Source of the DNA: Myrica gale
Lineage: Eukaryota; Streptophyta; Magnoliopsida; Fagales; Myricaceae
DNA length: 64,000 bases
Direction: 5' to 3'
Assembly: GCA_963930655.1 (NCBI GenBank)
Contig: OZ005620.1
Location: 18,667,001 to 18,731,000 of the forward strand
Part shown: positions 44,491-55,359 of the stretch, in pieces
Layout of the letters: each line of letters opens with the position of its first letter
Position numbering within the stretch: position 1 is the first letter of the stretch
The notes under the pieces: generated by a model
What the model saw: only the letters and a program-made list of their open reading frames with translations
The model's database searches: none
Told to the model about the DNA's origin: nothing
Made by a program: the position numbers and the translations under genes

Positions 44491-44966
44491 TAGTTAATTA
44501 CATTTTGCATTCACGTGATTTGAGGATCTTAATTAACATTTTGCACCCCATTATTTTAATTTTGAGATATTTCACCCTCATAATTTGGAGGTCTTAATAT
44601 TGTGCACCCTTGTCAATTTATCAATTATTTCAAACGAAAAAATCAACCACGTACAAAATGTGTGACTGATTTTTAGATGCAAAGTTTCTCAAAAATAAAA
44701 GAATTGCTGCAAAGTGTTGGACCCCCAAACTACGTGGGTATAAAGTATAATTTAAAATTTTTTAAAATACTGAGAGTAAAATAGGCAAGTGAACCACATG
44801 CAAAACACATGACTGATATTTTCATTTGAAATAACGGATAATAGACAACATGATGCAAATTGTCAAGACCCTCAAACTACGTAGGTAAAATGTCTCAAAA
44901 TTAAAAAAAAAAATGCAAAATATCATGATTCCAAATCACGTAGTTACACAGTGTAATTAAATTAAT
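44491..44966. mobile_element. MITE-like inverted-repeat element
   Basis: The ends are inverted: GTTAATTACATTTTGCATTC with CACGTGATTTG on the left, and CAAATCACGTAGTTACAC with GTAATTAAATTAA on the right. Paired blocks with TTTTGAGATATTTC recur inside. Noncoding. Confidence 0.6.
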
Positions 44967-44974
44967 TAACTTAA

Positions 44975-45177
44975 GGCTACGTTTGTCACTAAAATTTTAC
45001 CTAAAATTTTATCTCTCTCCTAATAAAATACTCCAATATAATCTCTCTCTCTTCCATCAAAAAATATAAAATATTACAAAAACTATAAAATATTACCTCT
45101 CTCTTCACTTTTTCACTAAACCCAATATCAACACTAAACACAATACCAAAAATTTTACCACACAAACCCACCCTTAG
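44975..45177. mobile_element. Tourist-like MITE
   Basis: The left end is GGCTACGTTTGTCACTAAAATTTT and the right end AAAATTTTACCACACAAACCC, an imperfect inverted pair. A TTA lies on each side, as in PIF/Harbinger elements. A related copy is at 60117-60297. Confidence 0.55.
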
Positions 45178-45594
45178 CTTACCTTAGCTTGGCTATAATT
45201 GGTTATCTTCAACCTCTAGCTAGCTAGCTACTGATAGACACTTTCCCAAAGCTACTTGCAGAACTTTGCCAGCCAATTTAAGGCCGGCTCGGCTGTTTTT
45301 AATTAACTCGTATTTCTCTTTGCACCTTTGTTTTGTCATCTCGGTCTGGTTGGGTTTTGGGTGGAGTGAAAGAGATTGGAAAGAAGAATAAATATCATTT
45401 TCTTTTTAAATATTGTTATTTCTTGGTCACTTTATAGAAATTAGCCCCCACCACGTCCTAGTATACATATAGGTAACAGCTATGATTTGTAGACAGGGGA
45501 CCAATCATTTGGATACAAACGATAAGCAGACTCAGCTGCCTTAATTTTGTTAATTTGTAGTTATATATCATGATCTCTTTTAAACTATTTTAAT

Positions 45595-45905
45595 TTCAGT
45601 CCGGTTTTCGGACAGGATATCCGGTTTTACTAAATGCAGTCCGGATCAGTTTTAATTTTTTTTTCAATTTTGTTAATTTTTTAAAAAAAAAAATTAGGTT
45701 AATTTCAAAGGGTGAAGTGCATATAAAAATGTTAAGTTTTAATTTAGATTAAAATTAAACGTTTTAAATTTATAATTTGTATTAAAATTAAAATTATTTA
45801 TTTATTTTTAATAAATACGGTCCGATCCGAACTACATTTATTAAAAAAAGACCGGACCGCAAATCCGGTCCGGTCCGATCCGCAGTCCGGTTGTTTGCAG
45901 CCCTA
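45595..45905. mobile_element. hAT-type short element, 311 bp
   Basis: It is flanked by the perfect 8-bp repeat ATTTTAAT (45587-45594 and 45906-45913). The right end is TAGGGCTGCAAACAACCGG in reverse complement, followed by CCGGTCCG-type subterminal repeats that are also present near the left end. The left terminus itself (TTCAGTCCGG) does not match TAGGG, so it may have lost a few bases. Confidence 0.65.
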
Positions 45906-45913
45906 ATTTTAAT

Positions 45914-46524
45914 GGTTGATTGAGGATCGTCTAGCTACCTAACTCAAGCCAATTAGTAAACCCAAATTGATGCCGTTTAATTTGTATTTTTCCATTAAAT
46001 AGCTAAGCTAGATTGAGCATCATGTCAAACAAACGTACATGCAGCTTATAAAATGCTAAGATCAAGATCGTCTGCCTTGGACTAACTTTTCTCAAACCCT
46101 AGCTAGAGCATGCAATTACCTACCATATCTCATGAACTTTTAAGTACTAGAAGTGGGGCTCTATATATTGGTAGCCCTGATCTGACCAAGTCTCATTAAT
46201 TAACTTCCTATTATTAGTGTCCATGAGTTAGATCTAATTAGCTAGCTAGCTAGGTACTATATATGGATGGTGCATGATCTACTTTTATGGATTGAGCTTG
46301 TTAAGATCTTCTTGTCTTATCCCCTCAAGAACTCACCAGAGTTTGCGATCTAAGGTTTTATTAGAGTTTTTAGTATCCCTTTTGGGGAATAGATTACTCT
46401 TGTATCTGCCAACTTTAACTAGGAATCTGAAGTCGTGGACTGTGGGTTCAAATCTTGAATGTATCTAAACTTATGTTTAAGTGACTCAAGGCATTGTCAC
46501 CTAGCTAGCTTTTAACAAAATAAA
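45914..46524. other. Spacer
   Basis: No gene supported. Confidence 0.3.
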
Positions 46525-46940
46525 GTGTTAATTACAATTTTTCTTCTCAAATTATCGTTTGATTTTCAAATACTTCACAAATTTTAACTCGTTACAATTC
46601 ACTTCCACAAACTACACTTCTCGTTGCAATTTCATTCTCAACCTGTTGAAATTATTATATCGAACGATTTTCGTCTCATGTAAACGATACCGTGAATTTT
46701 TCCTTAGTTGAAAAGACAAATTTGACACTATCAATTTCTAACTCATCTTTTTTATTTTAATAAAAAATCAGTTAATTACATATTATATTTTGATTCTACC
46801 GATTGCTAAAAGCTAGCACTGCAAAGGTTACGAAGTACTCAGAGTAAAATCATAATAAAAAATATTATTTATAAGAATAAATTGTAGCGAGTTAAAATTT
46901 TAGAGAGTCTGAGTGTTAATTTGAGGCGATAAATTGATTA
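46525..46940. mobile_element. MITE-like inverted-repeat element, copy 2
   Basis: Diverged copy of the element at 25438-25975, sharing TTAATTACAATTTT, AACTCGTTACAATTCAC, TCTCGTTGCAATTTCAT and GTAAACGATAC. The right part is inverted relative to the left. Confidence 0.6.
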
Positions 46941-47200
46941 ACTCAAAAAGAAAAGTGCAGCTATAAAGGAAAATATAGAGGCTCAAGCCGCCAGGCTGAC
47001 GAGATCCAATCCAATCCAATCTCTGACGAGAAGACATGCTGGAAGGACGTAAGATAACTACGAGTCAACTCATATGCCTGTTCGGTCACACCAGTCATTC
47101 CATGCAGTATCGCAAACTATGTTATACCCTCGCCAGCACAAAGCACCGATTCTCATTCTCCACACGATCCTTGCAACTCGTCCCAGAGATCATACCCCCC

Positions 47201-47224
47201 TCTCTCTCTCTCTCTCTCTCTCTC
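47201..47224. repeat. (CT)n microsatellite upstream of the MYB gene
   Basis: Uninterrupted CT repeats. A second CT/CG stretch lies at 47567-47605. CT tracts are frequent in plant leaders. Confidence 0.85.
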
Positions 47225-47357
47225 ATCTATTGTTTTTTCCAACTTCTGAACAGGAAGAGAGAGAGACTCAATATGCACGCAGTATTGAGTGGGAATTCAT
47301 AATATCCTCTTCCTGTTCTCTCATCTATTGTTTTTTCCAACTTCCCACTCAATATTG
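47219..47357. repeat. Self-matching sense/antisense fragments of MYB exon 2
   Basis: 47279-47302 is identical over 24 bases to exon 2 at 47942-47965. 47246-47259 matches exon 2 at 47972-47985 over 14 bases. 47304-47318 is the exact reverse complement of exon 2 at 47974-47988 over 15 bases. 47344-47357 is the reverse complement of about 47943-47956 with one mismatch. A direct repeat of CATCTATTGTTTTTTCCAAC (about 47224 and 47323) brackets these pieces. They can pair with each other and with the exon. Confidence 0.9.
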
Positions 47358-47639
47358 TTTTAACTACTGCGGAAATTCTTTCTCACATTTTCAAGGTCTT
47401 TCTTTTTATGAAGTTTATGTGTGCGTGCTTACCGGCCTACCTTTATCTCTCTCTCTCAGCCATCCTTTCATTAGGCGCGTACTTCTGTTTGTTTTGCATA
47501 ACTATTTTTTTTTCTAAGGTTTTGCATAACTATTTGATTCTTTTTCCTCTGGGTAATTATTTGATCTCCATCTCTCTCTCTCGCTCTCTGATCTGCGTCT
47601 GGCGCGCGCGCGCGTTATTGAATATTGATTTCAGAACGA

Positions 47640-49800
47640 ATGGATAAACGTCGACCCCGAAAACAAGCCAAGACCAGTAGCTCCGCATCAGAAGGTACTG
47701 TATTTTCTTGTTCCATATTTCGTGGCTTTCTAACTTCCGTTTTGCTTTTTCTATGGTGGCGTTTTGTTACCTGAGAAAATTAATGATGGGATTTGGAAAA
47801 CTATTGATCTCCATCATTTCAAAGTCCAGACTCCAGAGAAATCAGCACTATTAACTCCAATACATACCAAGCAAAAAAAAAGAATACAAAATATATGATC
47901 CGTGAATCGCTCTCTTTTCTTGTTTTTGGATGCAGAAGTCAGCAGTATTGAGTGGGAATTCATAAAAATGACTGAACAGGAAGAGGATCTCATCTGCAGG
48001 ATGTACAGACTTGTCGGAGACAGGTAGAGAATTTAGTTCCCAAAATTCCAGTTTACTTCTTACCATTTTAGCATTAATGTTTCAGTTGTTGGATTTAGGT
48101 TCTACTCCATGCAAACATATTACACTGTTGCACTTTTAAGTACATCTGATAAAAGTTTACATGTTAGCCCAATCGTTTTAATTGATTTTCCGCCATCCAA
48201 TATTTCTTCTCAGTTTGTTCCCCTGAACTACCGTGGGGACCATATAGGGTATGTTGTGAGGACGATGATTTTGGATTCTTTAGAAGTTAGGAGACCTTGA
48301 GGGCCACGACCGAGTGATTACAACAAAGAAAGAAGGTGGGGGAGGGTTAGCATGATCGTAAAAACGAAACTGTCAAGAGGAATAATTGCACTAAAGCACG
48401 CTTTTCGGCATCATCATGTGACCGTATGTAGAAAAGGCCAGAGTACGTTATTATTCAAGTGAATCTCAAATGAACATGATGTACTGCTTGGCAGTGGCTT
48501 AATAATTTACTACATTGGATATCACATTCACCCGATCTAAATTACTCCCAGCAATGTCATCTCATTATTCCCCCTCCCCCCTTTGGGGTCGGCCCCCACT
48601 CTCTCGCACCCCTTTCCGGCACCTTTTTCTTCTTTACGCCAACCCCTTTACAGTGCATTCACCTAGGCATGACATAACCCAACATCATCTTGGGAGCCCA
48701 TATCCGTTTTTCTTTACTGTTTTTTTCCCTAAGTGTATTCTGGGGGGAGTCATATCTCCTTATACATGTAGAAATTTGCCATTGTTGCAACTAATGCAAT
48801 CTGTAATGGAACTAGGCAGATCATCATGTCCTTTCGCTTTCTCTTTATCTGTTGGAGCTAACTTGTAGGTACATCTCAACTTTAAGTGGCCTTTGAAAAA
48901 GACACAAAAATTAATGATCACTATTCTAACGGAGCAGCGAAGAAAACTTTATATTTAGCCCGATCAGTAGTAAGCTCAAAGCCCCAAGGAAGATTTATAC
49001 AGAAGGGAAAGACCTATCAGATCTGTCATTATGTCGTGGTATAATTAAAAGACTGTTTTTAAGATATAAATAAAGTAGAAAATCACTCGTAGCTGTAATT
49101 AATTAAGGCTGCTAGTGCCAGTAGAACTACGCCTAGTCAGCATTTATAAAATAAGAAACAGGAAAAAGATAATCATCTGATTTATGTTGTACATGGAACA
49201 TCCACAGAATAAAGTGGTAGGTAAGATAATCCCAGAATTTTGTTACACGTGACGCATGCTTTGTACGTGTGACTCATGAGTTTGGATGTTGTAGTACTAC
49301 TACTAGAAATAGAAGCGGATTAACTGGAGCTTTAATGGAGATTACACCCATTTGTGGTTACTGATATGACAAACTCCATGAGTTAAAGAATTTTAACTTT
49401 CATTTGACATGGGAGTCCGAAGTTTTGGAGGATGTAACTCAACTGTATGCAAGAAAGTCTGAAAGAGAAAGAAAGAAACTGCTGACTGTGAAATTCGATG
49501 CTTCACAATTAAGAAAGCAGTCCCTACCTATAACATATATTCTCTCATGCTTCACTTATTTCAGCCCGATATGATCTCGATTGCATGTTTGCCGGAAACA
49601 TCAGTGTCATATTTTCTCCCCCTATCAATTAACTATGGAGCACTATAATTAAGTCAATAACGTATTATGAATTTAGCAGGTGGGATTTGATAGCAGGCAG
49701 GATTCCAGGGCGAAAACCAGAAGAAATAGAGCGGTTTTGGATAATGAGACATGGTGAAATATTCTCCGAGAAACGAAAAGAGCGAAGGGTCAACTCCTAA
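47640..49800 (+). CDS. CPC: R3-MYB repressor, CAPRICE/TRIPTYCHON-like, 87 aa
   Basis: Exons 47640-47694, 47936-48023 and 49680-49800 with GT-AG introns join to 87 residues. The protein begins MDKRRPRKQAKTSSSASEEV and continues SSIEWEFIKMTEQEEDLICR, MYRLVGDRWDLIAGRIPGRK and PEEIERFWIMRHGEIF. It has one MYB R3 repeat with the helix-turn-helix Trp/Phe pattern. The bHLH-interaction signature D-L-x2-R-x3-L-x6-L-x3-R is complete from DLICR to IAGR. There is no activation domain. In Arabidopsis such proteins move between cells and block the GL1/WER-GL3/EGL3-TTG1 complex, setting trichome and root-hair spacing; some also affect anthocyanin. The three-exon structure and the positions of the introns in the repeat fit the family. 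I cannot tell whether CPC, TRY or an ETC is the closest relative. Intron 2 (1656 bp) holds no recognised gene. Its upstream region has unusual exon-2 fragments. Confidence 0.93.
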
Positions 49801-51005
49801 TGTTCCATTCATTTGATCTCCGCAAGTTTAGTACAATTTCTTTCCCTATATTGAAAATTCTTGTTGCATATAAAGTTTGTTCTGGTAGCTTATTTCTTCA
49901 ATCAGTTCTGTCATATATCCCCCCCCCCCCCTCTCTTGTTCGTCTTCCTTACGTTTCATTTGGTTTCAAGTTTCAAGAATGGTCGACTCTCTCTCTCTCG
50001 CGCGTGTAGAGAAATATCTACAAACCAATCGGCAAAAACTTCACCTCTTTACTTCCATCAATTTAAACAGCAACCGACTGTTGTCTCTCACTTTAATCCT
50101 CCGAAGCTAATGATAAATGCATCTTTATAAGACTCATGTACATGAATATGTTGTCGTTTCCCATGTTCAAGATTGATTTTCTAATGTTTTCCTTAATTTT
50201 TCCCTTTCTTTTATAACCTTTTAATCAATCAACTCACTGGTATATGTGAACTAATTAGAGTTTTGACTAAGCTTAAATGTTATCTAAGAAAGTACTTTAT
50301 TCAAGTCAAATGTTTAGTGTCTGGGGCTTAATTAAAATGGACTGTTAAACTTTAAAGATTATAGCAGTTTTTTACGATTTTATTCTCTGCAGAAAGTTCC
50401 AGTTTATAGGATTGCTGATGTTTTTCGGTGAATACTCATCGGTTCAAGACCGAAGGAATCGGTCCTAAGAATCTCAAGGATTCGAGACAAAAGAGTAAAA
50501 GACAAAACTTGGGTTGGAACTGTGCAAAAATGAGTCGAAACAAACATTTGATCCAAACTCACCCACCAATCATACTGGTCTGTGTTCATGCCGTCAGAAG
50601 AAGTCGCTCCAACTGGTCGATTTGGGGGTAAAGCTTTATGGCTGTTACAGGTGGTGCCTGGCCCAAAAGACACCCGGACAATAATCTCAAATGATAGATT
50701 TCCAAAGCCATAAATGTGAAATTGTTAACTAGCCATTATTGTCCTATTCTTCACCGAGACTGCAGAAGCCAATGACTCATAGCTCAATTGGCACCGATTC
50801 CCTCTATGGAGGGATATATCTGTCCTGGACAAAATGTTCTCAACTGCATGTCCTGCTCAAGAAATTGCTTAGAAAAAAAAATCTGCCTGACAGCTCATAT
50901 CGAATAAAGTTTAAAATAGCTAGCAGTAAAGAAATCAAAGTATCAGCTGATCAACTGAAAAGACAACACAGTTCTGTCGATCTTCTGCGGCCAAAGGCAG
51001 AGACC
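49801..51005. other. Spacer between the MYB gene and Copia
   Basis: No supported gene; a C13 run lies at about 49919-49931. Short frames such as 50739-51074 run into the Copia LTR and are not credible. Confidence 0.3.
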
Positions 51006-51010
51006 ATAGG

Positions 51011-51057
51011 TATTAAAGATAGCAACGGTCATATTCTCCATTGTGTGCACCTTAACA
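51011..51057 (+). repeat. 5' LTR, internally deleted to 47 bp
   Basis: It matches the first 31 bases (TATTAAAGATAGCAACGGTC and on) and the last 15 or so (GTGCACCTTAACA) of the 3' LTR. About 189 bp between them are lost. Confidence 0.92.
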
Positions 51058-51070
51058 TGGTATCAGAGCC
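51058..51070 (+). promoter_or_regulatory. Primer binding site for reverse transcription
   Basis: TGGTATCAGAGCC directly follows the 5' LTR and is complementary to the 3' end of plant initiator tRNA-Met. Confidence 0.9.
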
Positions 51071-51083
51071 TTGATTTTTCATC

Positions 51084-54000
51084 ATGTCTAGCTCAAGTCC
51101 AATTCCTTCTCTGGAGGTCTCCCCTCCCTCGTCCAGCTCCCAACCACCACTTGATACCAACTCCCCATTTTTCCTTCATTCTTCGGATTATCCTGGAGCC
51201 ATATTGGTCTCTACTCTTCTCAATGGTGACAATTTTCTCAAATGGCAGAGGGCCATGAAAATTGCCTTAAACGCAAAAAATAAACTCAGCTTCGTTGATG
51301 GTTCCCTGCCCAAACCGACCACTTCTCCCACTGATATTCAGTTATGGGAGCGATGCAACGACATGGTTTTGTCATGGATCCTCAATTCCATTGACAAATC
51401 CATTGTTGACAGCCTCATTTACCTTGATAGTCCTCGGGCTGTTTGGCTAGATCTTCAAGATCGTTTTTCTCAATCCAACAACCCCCGTATCTTCCAACTC
51501 AAACGGGCTATTGCAACTCTCACTCAAGACACCCGCTCTCTGGCCAACTATTTCACTATCCTCAAGGGGTACTGGGACGAGCTTTCCATCCTCCAAACAG
51601 TTCCGTCTTGCACCTGCCCTGCTCTCAAAGAGACCCAGCAGCTATGTGAAACTGAAAAAATTTTCCAGTTCCTCATGGGCCTACACGACTCTTTTGCCTC
51701 CATACGTAGCCATCTCCTTGCCATGGATCCCCTGCCTCCTCTTGTTAAGATCTACTCCACTCTCCACCAAGAAGAGCAGCAGCGCCTTCTCCACCTTCCC
51801 TCTGTTCAGCCCGACGCCACAGCCATGGCAGCAGATCGCTCTCATTTTCGCCCATCGGAATCTCGTGGTCGCGGCAGAGGCCGAACCCGTTGTTCTCACT
51901 GCCACCGCGATGGGCATTGGCAAGACCAATGCTACCGCCTCCATGGCTTTCCACCAGGCCACCGCCTCTCCTCCCGCGCTCCTGGCATCTCCTCTGACGG
52001 CCATCCCGCTGCTTCCCGCGCTCCAGCTCCTCCATCGGCAAACCAGATCTCGGTTCCTGGTGACACCCCTTCCCACGGCGCTGCTATGCCCCCAGGTCTC
52101 TCCAACGACCAATTTCAACAACTTATGGAATTCCTCAATTCCAAAACTGCCCCTCCGGTCACTACTTCAGTAAATTTCGCTGGTAAACTCGCTTCTTGTT
52201 CCTCGGTTCACTTCAATTCTAATCTTGAATGGGTCCTCGATTCCGGGGCTTCTGACCATATGATTTCTTCCCAATCTGCCCTTACAGATCTTACAAAACT
52301 TGCTCACCCTTGTCCTATTAATCTCCCGAATGGCGATACTGTTTCTATCACTTATTCCGGCACTGTTCATTTATCTCCCAATTTAACTCTTGATCATGTT
52401 CTCTTTGTCCCTCAATTTAAATTTAATTTACTGTCTATTAGCAAACTTACCTCTGCTCTAAAATGTGTTGCAATTTTTTTCTCAACTTTTTGTGTTTTTC
52501 AGGACCTTGCCACGAAGAGGCTGATTGGAACGGGTAAAGTTCGCGATGGCCTCTACTACTTCAAGCCTTTTTCCGCCACCAGTTTTTCGTCTCATCGTGC
52601 TCCATCGCCCCCTTTATGGCATGCTCGCCTAGGTCACCCCTCATTTAACTGCATTCCTAAAATTCTTCCTGTTCCGACTGCTAATTTTCATTGTGATGTC
52701 TGTGCTCGCGCAAAACATACTCGTCTCCCTTTTTCAATCAATTTGAATAAAAGTGTGGTTTGTTTTAATCGTATTTATTGTGATATTTGGGGTGGTTATT
52801 CTACTCCGTCTTTTTCCGGCGCACATTATTTTTTGACGATAGTTGACGACTATTCTCGTAATACGTGGGTCTATTTGATGCATTTGAAATCTGATGCTTA
52901 TTCTTGCCTCATGCATTTTTTTTCTCTTGTCCGTACTCAATTTAATCAAACTATTAAAATCATACGGACTGACAATGGTCAGGAATTTCTTTCTACTAAA
53001 ATGCAAAGTTTTTTTCACGACCACGGTATTTTTCATGAAAGGACATGTGTTGCCACTCCTCAACAGAATGGCGTTGCTGAACGGAAACATCGGCACCTTC
53101 TTAATGTCGCCCGATGTCTTCGTTTTCATGCCAACCTCCCTCTCACTTTTTGGGGTGAATGCATATTGACAGCCACTTACCTCATTAATCGCACCCCATC
53201 TCCCAGCCTCGGGCATAAATCCCCATATGAACTCCTTTTTCACAAACTCCCCTCCTACCATCATCTCCGCATTTTTGGCTGTTTGTGTTATGCTCAAACT
53301 TTATCCTCTCATCGAGACAAATTTTCTCCGCGTGCTCGGCGTTGTCTTTTTTTGGGTTACCCCCCTCATCATCATGCTTACCGTGTCTATGATCTTGACA
53401 CTCATAAAATTTTCATTTCTCGCGATGTCACCTTCGAGGAATCCTTTTTCCCTTTCCATGACCCCACTCTCCACCCCTCCTCCAACCCCGTTTCACCTTT
53501 ACCCATTCCCGAGCTTCATCTTTCTCCTTCTCCCACTAGCCCACCATCTTCGCCTTCCTCTATCTTGTCCCCGCTCTCGCCTCCTTCTATCCCGCCCCCA
53601 CCCCCGCTTCCCCCCCTCCCCTCTCGCCCCAAACGTCGCCCCACTCGCCCATCCTATCTTCGTGACTACATTTGCCCCACCCTTCCTTCGTCCCCTCCGA
53701 CTTCACCCTCCACTCAATCTCTCTCAGGTACGGCTCATTGTCTCTCTACGCATTTATCTTATCATCGTTTTAATTCTCGTCATTTAGCTTTCATTTCTTC
53801 TTTATCTCAACATGATGATCCCTCCAGTTACACAGCTGTCGTCCGTCACTCTCACTGGCGAGACGCTATGCAAGCTGAGTTACAGGCTCTTGAAGCCAAT
53901 CACACCTGGACTCTCCAATCCCTCCCTCCAGGTAAAACACCCATTGGCTGCAAATGGATTTTTAAAACCAAATTTCGCGCCGACGGTTCTATCGAACGTT

Positions 54001-55352
54001 ACAAAGCTCGCTTGGTTGCCAAAGGTTACACTCAGGTAGAAGGTCTTGATTATCATGACACTTTTGCCCCTGTTGCTAAGCTTGTCACTGTCAGATGTGT
54101 CCTTGCCGTTGCTGCCACCAAATGTTGGCACCTCCATCAGTTGGATGTCCACAATGCTTTCCTCCATGGCGATCTCAACGAAGAAGTTTACATGAAACCT
54201 CCTCCTGGCTATTGCATTGAGGGGGAGTCGCGTGTTTGTCGCCTCCAAAAATCGCTTTACGGGCTGAAACAAGCATCTCGTAATTGGTTCTCCAAACTCT
54301 CCTCTGTCCTTTTGGACGCTGGTTTCCACCCCTCTCAGGCTGATCACTCTCTCTTCACTCACTCCAAAGGTTCCTCTTTCACTTTAATACTTGTTTATGT
54401 TGATGACATCCTTTTGGCAGGTAATGATTTGACTCGTATCCACACTCTCAAGGAGTTTCTTGGGCGTCGTTTCAAAATTAAGGATCTCGGTTCCCTGAAA
54501 TATTTTCTGGGCCTCGAGGTTGCTCGATCTCCTTCTGGCATCTTCCTCAATCAACGGAAATATACTCTGGATATCCTTACTGACAGTGGTCATCTTGGCG
54601 CTCGCCCCGCTCCCACTCCCATGGAACAACACCTCAAACTCACAGACACTGACGGTGATCTCTTATCCGACCCTAGCATTTACCGTCGCCTTGTCGGTCG
54701 GCTCATTTACCTCACCATCACCCGTCCGGATATTGTTTTCTCCGTCAATCTTCTCAGCCAGTTCATGCATGCACCTCGGCAACCACACTATGACGCTGCC
54801 GTTCGCATTCTCCGGTATCTCAAATCCACCCCTGGTCAAGGCCTTTTTTATCCTACTAACAATCTTTTGCAGGTTTCCGCCTACTCTGACTCTGATTGGG
54901 CTAGTTGTCCCCTCACTCGTCGTTCCACTACTGGTTTCTACATCCAACTTGGTACCAGTCTCATCTCTTGGCGCACCAAAAAGCAGTCTACAGTCTCTCG
55001 CTCTTCCGCTGGAGCCGAATATCGTGCGATGGCATCTACCACTTGCGAACTTACTTGGCTACGGTCTCTACTCCATGATCTTCACATCTCCCATCCCGCC
55101 CCCATGAATCTTTATTGTGACAATCAAGCGGCCCTCCACATCGCTAAGAATCCTGTATTTCACGAACGTACAAAGCATATCGAGATTGACTGCCATATTG
55201 TTCGTGAAAAACTCTGCCAAGGCCTCATTACCACCTCTCACGTCCCAGCTTCGACTCAACTTGCGGACATTTTCACCGAAGCTTTGGGTCGTGATTTATC
55301 TCATCAATTATCACGCAAGTTGGGCATTTCGAATCTTCATGCGCCAACTTGA
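51084..55352 (+). CDS. Copia gag-pol polyprotein, 1422 aa
   Basis: Domains in order, with approximate residues: gag with DYPGAILVSTLLNGDNFLKW (35-55) and YWDELSILQ; zinc knuckle CSHCHRDGHWQDQC (270-283); protease VLDSGASDHM (385); GAG-pre-integrase WHARLGHPSFNCI (510); integrase with YCDIWGG (563), RTDNGQEF (630) and TPQQNGVAERKHRH (663); reverse transcriptase with CKWIFKTKFRADGSIERYKA (950) and YVDD (1105); RNase H with [18 protein letters not shown] (1268) and [12 protein letters not shown] (1358). All catalytic signatures are present. One oddity is SSAGAEYRAM, where relatives have SSAEAEY; the Glu before Tyr, the probable catalytic one, is kept. The stop codon (55350-55352) overlaps the polypurine tract. 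The protein could be active if transcribed, but the element's own promoter is deleted. Antisense frames at 51681-52121 and 52734-53297 are shadows. Confidence 0.96.
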   Translation: MSSSSPIPSLEVSPPSSSSQPPLDTNSPFFLHSSDYPGAILVSTLLNGDNFLKWQRAMKIALNAKNKLSFVDGSLPKPTTSPTDIQLWERCNDMVLSWILNSIDKSIVDSLIYLDSPRAVWLDLQDRFSQSNNPRIFQLKRAIATLTQDTRSLANYFTILKGYWDELSILQTVPSCTCPALKETQQLCETEKIFQFLMGLHDSFASIRSHLLAMDPLPPLVKIYSTLHQEEQQRLLHLPSVQPDATAMAADRSHFRPSESRGRGRGRTRCSHCHRDGHWQDQCYRLHGFPPGHRLSSRAPGISSDGHPAASRAPAPPSANQISVPGDTPSHGAAMPPGLSNDQFQQLMEFLNSKTAPPVTTSVNFAGKLASCSSVHFNSNLEWVLDSGASDHMISSQSALTDLTKLAHPCPINLPNGDTVSITYSGTVHLSPNLTLDHVLFVPQFKFNLLSISKLTSALKCVAIFFSTFCVFQDLATKRLIGTGKVRDGLYYFKPFSATSFSSHRAPSPPLWHARLGHPSFNCIPKILPVPTANFHCDVCARAKHTRLPFSINLNKSVVCFNRIYCDIWGGYSTPSFSGAHYFLTIVDDYSRNTWVYLMHLKSDAYSCLMHFFSLVRTQFNQTIKIIRTDNGQEFLSTKMQSFFHDHGIFHERTCVATPQQNGVAERKHRHLLNVARCLRFHANLPLTFWGECILTATYLINRTPSPSLGHKSPYELLFHKLPSYHHLRIFGCLCYAQTLSSHRDKFSPRARRCLFLGYPPHHHAYRVYDLDTHKIFISRDVTFEESFFPFHDPTLHPSSNPVSPLPIPELHLSPSPTSPPSSPSSILSPLSPPSIPPPPPLPPLPSRPKRRPTRPSYLRDYICPTLPSSPPTSPSTQSLSGTAHCLSTHLSYHRFNSRHLAFISSLSQHDDPSSYTAVVRHSHWRDAMQAELQALEANHTWTLQSLPPGKTPIGCKWIFKTKFRADGSIERYKARLVAKGYTQVEGLDYHDTFAPVAKLVTVRCVLAVAATKCWHLHQLDVHNAFLHGDLNEEVYMKPPPGYCIEGESRVCRLQKSLYGLKQASRNWFSKLSSVLLDAGFHPSQADHSLFTHSKGSSFTLILVYVDDILLAGNDLTRIHTLKEFLGRRFKIKDLGSLKYFLGLEVARSPSGIFLNQRKYTLDILTDSGHLGARPAPTPMEQHLKLTDTDGDLLSDPSIYRRLVGRLIYLTITRPDIVFSVNLLSQFMHAPRQPHYDAAVRILRYLKSTPGQGLFYPTNNLLQVSAYSDSDWASCPLTRRSTTGFYIQLGTSLISWRTKKQSTVSRSSAGAEYRAMASTTCELTWLRSLLHDLHISHPAPMNLYCDNQAALHIAKNPVFHERTKHIEIDCHIVREKLCQGLITTSHVPASTQLADIFTEALGRDLSHQLSRKLGISNLHAPT

Positions 55353-55359
55353 GGGGGAG

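Noticed and set aside
50739-51074. Open frame of 111 codons before the Copia coding region
   Set aside because: It runs through the target duplication, the short LTR and the primer site, so it is a chance frame.
51681-52121. Minus-strand frame of 146 codons inside Copia
   Set aside because: Shadow of the gag and zinc-knuckle coding region; no features of its own.
52734-53297. Minus-strand frame of 187 codons inside Copia
   Set aside because: Shadow of the integrase coding region.
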